A stretch of 64,000 nucleotides of DNA from UBA4416 sp040387555. GTDB lineage: Bacteria; Bacteroidota; Bacteroidia; B-17B0; Aurantibacillaceae. Every line of letters begins with the position of its first letter. Within the stretch, counting starts at the first letter, position 1. The stretch spans positions 62,001 to 126,000 of the forward strand of contig JAZKDO010000005.1 in assembly GCA_040387555.1 (NCBI GenBank), written 5' to 3'. Both the position numbers and the translations under genes were made by a program. The notes beneath the pieces were generated by a model, which worked only from the letters and a program-made list of their open reading frames with translations, was not told the origin of the DNA and did no database searches. Shown in pieces: positions 1 through 7,296 of the stretch.

Positions 1-815
1 TTGAAACAATTTATTATGCTGCAATGACAGCTTCTAAAGATTTAGCTATCAAAGACGGAGCTTACGAATCTTATCCTGGTTCTCCTTTATCAAAAGGTAT
101 TATGCAGTTTGATATGTGGGGTGTAACTCCAAGCCCTCGTTGGGAATGGAACATCTTAAAAGAAGAAGTAGCAAAATACGGCGTACGTAACTCTTTATTA
201 GTTGCTCCAATGCCAACAGCTTCTACATCACAAATTTTAGGAAACAACGAATGCTTTGAACCATACACATCCAACATTTACAGCCGTCGTGTATTATCAG
301 GTGAGTTTGCAGTAGTAAACAAACACTTGTTACGTGACTTAGTAAAATTAGGTATGTGGAATGATGCGTTGAAAAACAAGATCATCGGAGCAAACGGATC
401 AGTTCAGGGTATACCTGAAATTCCTCAGAATATCAAAGATATTTACAAAACTGTTTGGGAAATTAAACAACGTACTATTATTGATATGGCGGCTGACCGT
501 GGTGCTTACATCTGTCAGTCTCAATCTTTAAACTTATTTATCCAGGATGCGAACTTTGCGAAGTTATCTTCTGCACATTTCTATGCATGGAAAAAAGGAT
601 TGAAAACAGGTATGTACTATTTACGTACAAAAGCTGCAGCTGACGCGATTAAATTTACTGTAGACCAGGCAGCTTTATCGGTACCGGTATTAGGTAACGA
701 AGATGCACTGTTAGTAGAACGCGGACAAACACAACTATTAAGCTTTGAAGAACAACAAGCACAATTATCTTGTAGTTTAGATAATCCGGAAGGCTGCGAA
801 GCTTGCGGATCGTAA
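1..815 (+). CDS. nrdA: Ribonucleoside-diphosphate reductase, alpha (large) subunit, C-terminal part
   Basis: This is the catalytic subunit of class I ribonucleotide reductase, which makes deoxyribonucleotides in the cytoplasm. The gene enters from the left edge: the frame is open from base 3, and residues ETIYYAA precede the first visible Met at 24, so the true start lies outside. Recognisable blocks are PMPTASTSQILGNN and the following EPYTSNIYSRRVLSGEF, which are typical of the eukaryote-like alpha subunit. The protein ends in CEACGS, the mobile CxxC tail that re-reduces the active site. A hairpin and a strong terminator follow. The beta subunit is not in the window. Confidence 0.95.
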   Translation, partial: ETIYYAAMTASKDLAIKDGAYESYPGSPLSKGIMQFDMWGVTPSPRWEWNILKEEVAKYGVRNSLLVAPMPTASTSQILGNNECFEPYTSNIYSRRVLSGEFAVVNKHLLRDLVKLGMWNDALKNKIIGANGSVQGIPEIPQNIKDIYKTVWEIKQRTIIDMAADRGAYICQSQSLNLFIQDANFAKLSSAHFYAWKKGLKTGMYYLRTKAAADAIKFTVDQAALSVPVLGNEDALLVERGQTQLLSFEEQQAQLSCSLDNPEGCEACGS

Positions 816-823
816 AAGAAAAT

Positions 824-850
824 CGTACCCTGAGGTTCTCGAAGGGAACG
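824..850. repeat. REP-like imperfect hairpin after nrdA
   Basis: An 8-bp stem (CGTACCCT against AGGGAACG, one mismatch) encloses an 11-nt loop that itself holds GAG/CTC. There is no T-run, so it is not a terminator; the terminator comes 28 bp later. The CCTGAG...CGAAGGG layout resembles short extragenic palindromes. I noticed no second copy in this window. Confidence 0.35.
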
Positions 851-877
851 ATAAAAAAATAAAATAACCCTTAATAA

Positions 878-914
878 TAAAAAGCCTCTCTGGAATTTTA
901 GAGAGGCTTTTTAT
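878..914 (+). terminator. Rho-independent terminator of nrdA
   Basis: The stem AAAAGCCTCTC / GAGAGGCTTTT with a T-rich tail lies 60 bp downstream of the nrdA stop codon. Confidence 0.85.
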
Positions 915-925
915 TATTTGAGTTT

Positions 926-955
926 TTGGAAAAGTTCCAACTTTTATTACCTTTA
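926..955 (+). promoter_or_regulatory. Bacteroidota promoter with a palindrome over the -33 box
   Basis: TTG at 926-928 and TACCTTTA at 948-955 are separated by 19 nt and fit the Bacteroidota consensus TTG-N17-23-TAnnTTTG. The start codon is at 972. The perfect inverted repeat TTGGAA-AAG-TTCCAA (926-940) covers the -33 box and could be an operator; that role is inferred. Confidence 0.55.
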
Positions 956-971
956 ATTAAAACTTATAATT

Positions 972-1805
972 ATGGCAGTCATTCCTCAAAAAATTCAAGC
1001 GAGAATCTCGGAAGGGTTAAAGAAATTTCAACCGATTGTAGAATCAGCTAAAATCAGAGATGTTAGTGAATCAGATACTGTAGTCATGTTGACTGGGATC
1101 TTATCCGATATACTTGGTTACGATAAATATGTTGATATAACCACCGAATTAGCAATACGAGGAACTTATTGTGATTTAGCGTTAAAGATAAATGACAAAC
1201 TCTCTTTATTGATTGAGGCAAAAGCCGTAGGAATTGATTTAAAGGAACAACATGTTAAACAAGTTGTAGATTATGCTGCTAATAAAGGAATAGAATGGGT
1301 TATATTGACAAATTCGGTATCATGGCGAGTCTACAAAATTATTTTTTCTAAGCCTATCCAAAATATTTTAGTTTGTGACATAGATTTTCTAAAACTTAGA
1401 CCAAAAGCAACTCAGGATATTGAAACAATATTTTTACTATGTAAAGAAGCGGTTGCTAAAAATTCGTTAGAAGAATATTTTACTCAAAAACAAGCTACAA
1501 ATAAGTTCATGATTGGAAACTTGTTAAGTGAGGAGTCTGTTTTAAACACAATTAAAAAAGAGTTAAAGCAAATATATCCTGATATTAAAGTAACTAATGA
1601 TGAAATAAGAACAGTTTTAGTTTCCGATGTTATTAAACGTGAAATATTGGAGGGTGAATCTTCAGACGAAGCAAAAAAGAAAATAGCCAAAGCAAATAAG
1701 AGAAAGGAAAAATTGAAAGATAAAAAGCCAGCTGGTTCTGTTGCACCGCAAATGGCTCAGGAAACAATTCCAACCGCTGAAAACACTATTGTTAGTGAAA
1801 ATTAA
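972..1805 (+). CDS. HsdR-N-type (type I restriction R-subunit N-terminal) nuclease-like protein
   Basis: A 277-residue protein whose first ~160 residues look like the N-terminal PD-(D/E)xK nuclease domain of type I restriction R proteins. Asp68 (in YCDLAL) followed by Glu82-Ala-Lys84 (in LLIEAKAVG) matches the D...ExK signature, and the helix with QHVKQVVDYA follows. The C-terminal third is charged (KKKIAKANKRKEKLKDKK) and probably disordered. There is no helicase domain and no HsdM or HsdS gene nearby, so this is a free-standing copy, a form common in Bacteroidota. Its role (defence, repair or DNA binding) cannot be told. It has its own promoter and terminator and so is probably monocistronic. 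Confidence 0.75.
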   Translation: MAVIPQKIQARISEGLKKFQPIVESAKIRDVSESDTVVMLTGILSDILGYDKYVDITTELAIRGTYCDLALKINDKLSLLIEAKAVGIDLKEQHVKQVVDYAANKGIEWVILTNSVSWRVYKIIFSKPIQNILVCDIDFLKLRPKATQDIETIFLLCKEAVAKNSLEEYFTQKQATNKFMIGNLLSEESVLNTIKKELKQIYPDIKVTNDEIRTVLVSDVIKREILEGESSDEAKKKIAKANKRKEKLKDKKPAGSVAPQMAQETIPTAENTIVSEN

Positions 1806-1824
1806 ATAATGATGATTTTTTTGG

Positions 1825-1856
1825 AAACCCAATGATTTTTTCGTTGGGTTTTTTTC
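1825..1856 (+). terminator. Rho-independent terminator
   Basis: The stem AAACCCAA / TTGGGTTT is followed by a run of T, just downstream of the HsdR-N-like gene. Confidence 0.8.
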
Positions 1857-1883
1857 TTCAATTAATAATAATAGCGAAGCATT

Positions 1884-2480
1884 ATGCTCATCAACGATCC
1901 AAATATGCCAAATCCCATGTTAATTATTAGGATGTTTGCTCTCAGTCTGGCTATAGTAAGAGTGTTGACAACTATAATTCATGAAATGGGACATGCTTTG
2001 GTTGGCTTACTGTTTTTAAAAGGAGACTTTGATGTATACATTGGTTCTTATGGAGATCCTGATAAAGGAATGCATTTTAAGATTGGCAGAATACGTTTTC
2101 ATTTTATTTATGATCCCTTTTCATTAGCTCAAGGAGTTTTTGTCCCATCACAACAGGATACTACTCATTTGAAAAACATCTTCATTACACTTGGTGGCCC
2201 AATAGCTTCGTTAATTAGTGCTGTGATATATAGTTGTATCATCGCCTTTTGTCCAATACCAGAGGTGGTGATGATTGTGTTCACAGTTTTAATCGGTTCT
2301 TCAATAATGGATTTTTGGTATAATATAAAACCAAGTACTAATCCAATAGAGTTACATAATGGAAACATTGTGTATAATGATGGTTATTTATTAAAATATT
2401 CTTGGTCACAAATGTTTAACAAACAGGAGCGAAATAATAGGAAGGAGTCTGTGATGGCTGTAGATGAAAAAGTTGACTAA
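1884..2480 (+). CDS. Site-2 protease family (M50) membrane peptidase
   Basis: A 198-residue membrane protein. The zinc motif HEMGH is at residues 33-37 in the first transmembrane helix. A GGPIASL segment near 104-110 and NDG at 165-167 supply the pattern in which the Asp is the third zinc ligand in M50 peptidases. Such enzymes cut substrates within the membrane. The substrate is unknown, and no anti-sigma factor is adjacent. It lacks the PDZ domain of RseP and is shorter than it. The start at 1884 is the first ATG; a second ATG lies 36 bp downstream (1920), and translation from there would keep the HEMGH motif. Confidence 0.8.
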   Translation: MLINDPNMPNPMLIIRMFALSLAIVRVLTTIIHEMGHALVGLLFLKGDFDVYIGSYGDPDKGMHFKIGRIRFHFIYDPFSLAQGVFVPSQQDTTHLKNIFITLGGPIASLISAVIYSCIIAFCPIPEVVMIVFTVLIGSSIMDFWYNIKPSTNPIELHNGNIVYNDGYLLKYSWSQMFNKQERNNRKESVMAVDEKVD

Positions 2481-2518
2481 ATTTAAATTTGAGATTTGCT
2501 AGAAGCGCAGTGAAAAAT

Positions 2519-2753
2519 ATGAAAAAACTCTTCGGCATCCCTCTTAATTATCCTGGCAGTATTCTTTGCCTATGCCACTGTATTTGCTTTTGCGATGGTT
2601 TTATCCGAAATGCAGTCAGGGGTTTCATGGGAGGCGCAAGCGATTGGAGCCTTGATGGGCCAGTGGTTGATCACCTCCCTTATTGGATACATCGCCTATC
2701 GGTTGTTTAAAAAAGGAATACAGTTGATGAGAATAGCTGGGGGTAAAAATTAG
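2519..2753 (+). pseudogene. Small membrane protein with a frameshift at an A-run
   Basis: From 2532 the frame ending at 2753 encodes a convincing membrane protein: ASLLIILAVFFAYATVFAFA, a polar stretch (SEMQSGVSWEAQ), a second helix around LITSLIGYIAYRLF, and a basic tail KKGIQL. That frame has no start codon; a TGA sits at 2520-2522. The ATG at 2519 opens the neighbouring frame, which gives a low-complexity Cys-rich product. Deleting one A from the A6 run (2522-2527) joins the ATG to the good frame as MKNSSASLL. It is therefore a frameshifted gene, a sequencing error, or a slippage site. Family not recognised. Confidence 0.5.
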
Positions 2754-2820
2754 CAGTTCTCTGAAATCTTATTATAATTAAAAAGGTATATTTATAAAAC
2801 TTATACTTTAAAGACTTTTT

Positions 2821-4467
2821 ATGATTATTAAAACTGTAATTACAGCACTTCTGGTTTTTGGCATTTTTAATGCCGTTAATTCACAGGTAACTCTTGATAT
2901 CAAGGAAAGACCAAAACCCGTACCAACATTTAATTTTAGAAAAATCTCTGCAAACAATGATGCCATTTTTAATTTAGGCATAGATGATAAAGGGCCAAAA
3001 TCTGTTTATTATATTGAAAAATATAATGCGGAAACATTAGCCTTAGAGTATCAAAAAGATTTAAAAATCTGCGCGGACGATAAATCTGCATTGGTACATC
3101 CTTTATTTGTTCCACCTGTATGTTTTGAAAGCAACAACCAGTTGCTTGCTTTTTATTGCGGGTATAACGAAGACGACAAAAAAGTGAGTGTTAATGCGAA
3201 AACTACCAATGCACAGGGTGATGTTAATTCAAAATACACAACACTTATTAGCTCAAAAGATATTGAAGTGGCCTTAGAAGGAATGTATTGGAATTTCATT
3301 GGATTCAATAAGCCTGTTGTTAGTTATTACTTATCAGAGGATAAAAAAACAATAGTTATAGAAATTGATTCTCCAAAATTTAAGAAGATTTATTCTTATA
3401 CTTTATCAGATTTATTAGCTGGTAAAACCGAGCATAAAGAATTTGATATAAAAGCGATTACAGAAACCGAAAAGATAGTAATTAGTAAATGTTTTTTTAT
3501 AAACAACGTAATATGTTTTGCCTATACAAAAAAACTTTCTCCAAAATCCTCAGATTTTGGTATGGCTGTTCTTGATAGTAAAACCAATACATTCCAATTT
3601 AAAAATTTAGGATTAAACGTTAACGAAATGTTTTCTCTGGATTTTCTTGCTAACCAATCAGCAAATAAAATTTTTGTGACTGGGTATTTACGATATCCGA
3701 TTAATGCATCAAAAGCGGTTAGTATAGAGAACTCAAAGGTGAAACCGTTTAATGTTCATTTTAATTTTACAACTATGGCTTTTGCGGACAAAAACGAGTT
3801 TGATTTTGTTCCTTCTGTAGCAAAGTTTCTTTCAATACCTAAAACGGCCTATGGTTTTATTGATAAGGAACATACACCTGACCAATATTTGGAAAATACC
3901 GAATTGATTGAAAGCCCCAATTTTTATTATAGTATTTCTAATCTCCTATTTGGTCGTGGACCTTCTCCCACAGCCTTGGTTCCTCAGGTTGGTGGTCCCG
4001 CAATGGCTGGCGGCGGTGTAACTACTGTTTCCAGGGACATTTTAATCACCAAATTTGATAAAACAGGTAAGTTAATTAGCCAGTATTTATTACCACGTCA
4101 CACTGGGTTTAATACATTCGCAGGTTCCAGAAGCGGACAAATATTTGCTTTTGGAAATCGCCAAAGAAACTTTAATTACGGATTAAAGGGGGATGAACTA
4201 CATTTCTTTTATCTGGACAATAAAAAAAATGTATTTGATCAATCAGTTGAATATGATCCACGTAATACTGCAAAATGTGTTGTTGATAATGGAGCGTTAA
4301 TTCATATGAGTATAAAGAATGATAAGATTGTAAGGGAAGTATTGCAGGAAAAGGATCATAAATGTTACTTCTATTCCGGTCAAAGCTTAATGGTTAAAAA
4401 TGCTGTTATTTTGGATGTAGAAAGCGGTAAAAAAGACTCTGAGCTTGGACGGGTTATAATTAACTAG
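2821..4467 (+). CDS. Secreted protein of unknown function
   Basis: 548 residues. It starts with a classical signal peptide (about 22 residues ending NAVNSQ), so it is exported to the periplasm or beyond. The rest is rich in beta-strand-like segments with alternating hydrophobics and has no catalytic motif, T9SS sorting domain or lipobox that I can recognise. There is a Gly/Pro-rich loop near residue 395 (GGPAMAGGGV). Similar large beta-rich exported proteins are common in Bacteroidota. The start is set by the signal peptide. It is followed 54 bp later by the sigma factor gene; no functional link is shown. Confidence 0.75.
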   Translation: MIIKTVITALLVFGIFNAVNSQVTLDIKERPKPVPTFNFRKISANNDAIFNLGIDDKGPKSVYYIEKYNAETLALEYQKDLKICADDKSALVHPLFVPPVCFESNNQLLAFYCGYNEDDKKVSVNAKTTNAQGDVNSKYTTLISSKDIEVALEGMYWNFIGFNKPVVSYYLSEDKKTIVIEIDSPKFKKIYSYTLSDLLAGKTEHKEFDIKAITETEKIVISKCFFINNVICFAYTKKLSPKSSDFGMAVLDSKTNTFQFKNLGLNVNEMFSLDFLANQSANKIFVTGYLRYPINASKAVSIENSKVKPFNVHFNFTTMAFADKNEFDFVPSVAKFLSIPKTAYGFIDKEHTPDQYLENTELIESPNFYYSISNLLFGRGPSPTALVPQVGGPAMAGGGVTTVSRDILITKFDKTGKLISQYLLPRHTGFNTFAGSRSGQIFAFGNRQRNFNYGLKGDELHFFYLDNKKNVFDQSVEYDPRNTAKCVVDNGALIHMSIKNDKIVREVLQEKDHKCYFYSGQSLMVKNAVILDVESGKKDSELGRVIIN

Positions 4468-4485
4468 GTATTTGAAGATTATTTC

Positions 4486-4515
4486 CCTGCGTCTTTTTCC
4501 AAATCCTGCGTCTTT
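4486..4515 (+). repeat. Direct repeat CCTGCGTCTTT x2 before sigZ
   Basis: Two identical 11-bp copies (4486-4496 and 4505-4515) lie 19 bp apart centre to centre, ending 6 bp before the sigZ ATG. A related TGCGTCCTTT occurs at 5071-5080, upstream of the cysteine-rich mini-ORF. CGTC is a common -10 core for ECF sigma factors, so autoregulation is a possible reading (inference). Confidence 0.55.
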
Positions 4516-4521
4516 AGTATT

Positions 4522-5067
4522 ATGACAACAACTACCGAAACCATATGGAAAAACTTTCACCAGGAGCTTTTTAATTTTATTAATAAGCGGGTGAATGATA
4601 AGGATGCTTCTAAAGACATTTTACAGGACGTATTTATCAAAATTCATTTAAAGATCAATACACTAAGTGACAAGGATAAACTGGCATCCTGGGTATACCA
4701 GATTACAAGGAACAGCATTCTGGATTATTTCAGAAAGCAAAAATTAAAAGTTCCTTTGTCGGATAACCTGATAGAACTGGAAGAAGAAAAAGTGTTTAAT
4801 TCCGAATTGGTAAAATGCTTAAAACCTATGATTGATCAATTACCCGGAGATTATAAAGAAGCTATTTTACAAACCGAAATGGGATCCTTATCTCAAAAAG
4901 AATATGCCGAAAAAATAGGCATATCTTATTCAGGAGCTAAATCGCGTATCCAACGTGCCCGGCAACAATTACACAGCTTGTTTAACGACTGCTGTTCCAT
5001 CGAATCCGATAAATATGGGAACATCACAGAACATGAATGTAAAAAAGATTGCGGTTGCAAGTCTTAA
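4522..5067 (+). CDS. sigZ: SigZ-type ECF RNA polymerase sigma factor with a cysteine-rich tail
   Basis: A 181-residue sigma-70 family protein. Region 2 spans residues ~8-75 (ILQDVFIK, SWVYQITRN, DYFRK). Region 4 spans ~98-152 (LPGDYKEAI, SYSGAKSRIQRARQQL, a helix-turn-helix). The tail carries five cysteines (C157, C158, C173, C177, C179), a feature of the SigZ group, and could bind metal or respond to redox; that role is inferred. No anti-sigma gene is next to it. Instead a 45-residue cysteine-rich ORF follows 74 bp downstream. Direct repeats sit immediately upstream. Confidence 0.9.
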   Translation: MTTTTETIWKNFHQELFNFINKRVNDKDASKDILQDVFIKIHLKINTLSDKDKLASWVYQITRNSILDYFRKQKLKVPLSDNLIELEEEKVFNSELVKCLKPMIDQLPGDYKEAILQTEMGSLSQKEYAEKIGISYSGAKSRIQRARQQLHSLFNDCCSIESDKYGNITEHECKKDCGCKS

Positions 5068-5141
5068 TTTTGCGTCCTTTCAAAAAAAGCACGTCTATAG
5101 GTTATAAATCAATAATTGTATAACCATAAAAATTAAACATC

Positions 5142-5279
5142 ATGGAAAATCAAAATCAATCTTGTTCTTGTAACACAAACAATTGCCAAACAATTAATGA
5201 ATCAGCAAACGGATGCCATTGTAAATGTAGTTGTTCATGTAACTGCGCTTTTGATTGCAATATGAAAAAATGTTGGTAG
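5142..5279 (+). CDS. Cysteine-rich 45-residue peptide, metallothionein-like
   Basis: A short ORF running from ATG 5142 to TAG 5277-5279. Of 45 residues, 11 are cysteine, at positions 8, 10, 15, 25, 27, 29, 31, 33, 35, 39 and 44, with a core of six in CxC spacing (CHCKCSCSCNC). There is no signal peptide, so it would be cytoplasmic. CxC arrays at this density are typical of metal-thiolate binding in metallothioneins. I do not recognise the specific family. It follows sigZ at 74 bp, shares a CGTC-type upstream motif with it, and ends in a strong terminator, which supports a real transcribed gene. A regulatory partner of SigZ or a metal buffer are both possible. Confidence 0.65.
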   Translation: MENQNQSCSCNTNNCQTINESANGCHCKCSCSCNCAFDCNMKKCW

Positions 5280-5290
5280 CGATTGGAAAA

Positions 5291-5320
5291 AAAGCAGGAC
5301 AAATTAATTTGTCCTGCTTT
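5291..5320. terminator. Terminator between convergent genes
   Basis: The perfect 13-bp stem AAAGCAGGACAAA / TTTGTCCTGCTTT with a 4-nt loop lies 12 bp after the cysteine-rich ORF and can serve both strands. Confidence 0.85.
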
Positions 5321-5372
5321 TACATTAATTGGATTTTTTAAATTTCTTCAGAGAACTCGCAGCCTTCTTATT

Positions 5373-5618
5373 TTATTGAATTTGACAATTAATACTGTAA
5401 TCGCCGCCAAAGTCGCTACCTGATTTTGTATTATCATTACACCTGGATTCTGCATTTTTCCGTGTATCCTTATAAGTATACATTGAATAATCATGCGTTG
5501 AGGTTCCAGTGCTGCTTGTGTATGTTTTTGAACACTCACATTTGTAGTCTTTTTTACATGATGTGGTTGTTGTACAAATTGCTATCAACACTCCAGCTAC
5601 TAAAATAATTTTTTTCAT
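5373..5618 (-). CDS. Small lipoprotein of unknown function
   Basis: 81 residues with a lipoprotein signal peptide: a basic start (MKK), a hydrophobic core and TTTSC with the acylated Cys at 21, followed by KKD. The mature part is Ser/Thr/Tyr-rich and holds four more cysteines (KCECSK, SRCND, INCQ). It is convergent with the sigZ/cysteine-rich ORF pair. A CATCTTTG -7-like box lies upstream on the minus strand (5657-5664). Function not recognised. Confidence 0.75.
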   Translation of the reverse strand: MKKIILVAGVLIAICTTTTSCKKDYKCECSKTYTSSTGTSTHDYSMYTYKDTRKNAESRCNDNTKSGSDFGGDYSINCQIQ

Positions 5619-5833
5619 TTGTATTGGTTTTAAATTTTGATTATTTATTTCTTACACAAAGATGCCTGCTTTGCAAGCATTAACTTTACATAACTTTGGG
5701 AAGAGTTACATTTGTCACAGGTGGGCTATGCATGATTTTAAGATAATGTTTTGTATTATTTATTATTTTTTTTGGCAGTATAGTTAAAAAAAGAACTATT
5801 ATATTTAAACCTTAATATTCAATATAAAATACC

Positions 5834-7291
5834 ATGAATGATACCATCCGAAAACTAGAACCCACTGCGATGTGGAATAATTTTGCAGATTTAAATGCGG
5901 TTCCACGCCCTTCTAAAAAGGAAGAACGCGTGATTCAGTTTATCAAAGATTTTGGCGCGAAATTGAATTTGGCAACCACAGTGGATCAGGTAGGAAATGT
6001 AATTATTAAAAAACCGGCAACCAAAGGTATGGAAGACCGCGTGACGGTTGTTTTGCAAAGTCATTTAGATATGGTTCATCAAAAAAATGCCGCCACTGAC
6101 TTTGATTTCAATAATCAGGGAATTGAGATGTTAGTGGATGGAGATTGGGTAAAAGCAAACGGAACAACGTTAGGGGCTGATAATGGTATTGGAGTAGCAT
6201 CCATTATGGCCTTATTGGAATCTGATTCTATTCCACACCCGGCTTTGGAAGCATTATTCACTATTGATGAGGAAACAGGAATGACGGGTGCTTTGTCCTT
6301 GAAAGGTGGGTTACTCGACGGAGAAATAATGTTGAATCTGGACACGGAAGATGATAATGAATTAACTATTGGCTGTGCAGGTGGAATTGATGTAACGGCA
6401 AATGGAAAATACAATCAGGAAGCTCCTAAAAATGAAGCTGCTTTTAAAATTTCAGTGAAAGGTTTAACGGGCGGACATTCCGGTATGGATATTCATAAAG
6501 GAAGAGGCAATGCCAATAAATTAATGAACCGTTTATTATTTACATTAAGTAATGATTTAAAAATAGAAATCGCGTCCGTTGATGGTGGTAGTTTAAGAAA
6601 TGCTATTCCTCGTGAATCTGTGTCGGTGATCACAGTTTCGGATGAGAATAAAGAAAAATTAAAAAAACATATTGAGGAATTTGAGAAGACTTTCAAGGAA
6701 GAGCATAACACCACTGATCCAAAGTTAGTAGTTACTCTTGAAGAAACGGAAATGCCGTCGCAGGTGTTCTCTAAAGATTTTCAGTTCAAGTTAATACGGA
6801 GCATTTATGCTTGTCCTTATGGCATTTATAGAATGAGTCCCGACATTGCAGGGTTAGTGCAGACATCCAATAATGTTTCGCGTGTGCTTGTAAAAGACGG
6901 TAGCTATCAGGTGCAATGTTTAACACGCAGTTCAGTAGATTCTGAAAAAACTGATTTGCAATCGGCTATTACTGCCGCTTTTGAATTATTGGGCGCCGAA
7001 ATAACAACTGCGGGTTCTTACCCGGGTTGGACACCCAAACCATCGTCGCCAATTGTGAAGTTAATGAGTGATTTATATAAGGAGCGTTATAAAGAAGAGG
7101 CGAAAGTAAGTGCTTGTCATGCAGGATTGGAATGCGGTATTTTAGGAACTAATTATCCTGACATGCAAATGATTTCTTTTGGCCCTAATATTACTGGCGC
7201 ACATTCTCCGGACGAAAAAGTACAGATCAGTTCTGTACAAAAATACTGGGGCTTTTTATTAGAAACGTTGGTTCGTATCCCAAAAAAATAA
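5834..7291 (+). CDS. pepD: Aminoacyl-histidine dipeptidase (Xaa-His dipeptidase, carnosinase-like)
   Basis: A 485-residue M20C metallopeptidase that hydrolyses dipeptides with C-terminal histidine. Metal and catalytic blocks are visible: SHLDMVHQ near residue 76, the GADNGIGVA aspartate near 115, DEETGMTGA near 145, LDTEDDNEL near 170, and CHAGLECG near 433. Length is typical of PepD. It has no signal peptide and is cytosolic. The gene is followed after only 5 bp by the LRR-kinase gene, so the two are probably co-transcribed. Confidence 0.93.
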   Translation: MNDTIRKLEPTAMWNNFADLNAVPRPSKKEERVIQFIKDFGAKLNLATTVDQVGNVIIKKPATKGMEDRVTVVLQSHLDMVHQKNAATDFDFNNQGIEMLVDGDWVKANGTTLGADNGIGVASIMALLESDSIPHPALEALFTIDEETGMTGALSLKGGLLDGEIMLNLDTEDDNELTIGCAGGIDVTANGKYNQEAPKNEAAFKISVKGLTGGHSGMDIHKGRGNANKLMNRLLFTLSNDLKIEIASVDGGSLRNAIPRESVSVITVSDENKEKLKKHIEEFEKTFKEEHNTTDPKLVVTLEETEMPSQVFSKDFQFKLIRSIYACPYGIYRMSPDIAGLVQTSNNVSRVLVKDGSYQVQCLTRSSVDSEKTDLQSAITAAFELLGAEITTAGSYPGWTPKPSSPIVKLMSDLYKERYKEEAKVSACHAGLECGILGTNYPDMQMISFGPNITGAHSPDEKVQISSVQKYWGFLLETLVRIPKK

Positions 7292-7296
7292 TTGAG

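Noticed and set aside
2489..2710. 73-residue ORF in the first frame
   Set aside because: Its residues are Cys/His-rich and unordered, whereas the next frame encodes clear membrane helices.
4486..4515. CRISPR-like repeat unit
   Set aside because: Only two 11-bp copies with a 9-bp spacer; no array or cas gene.
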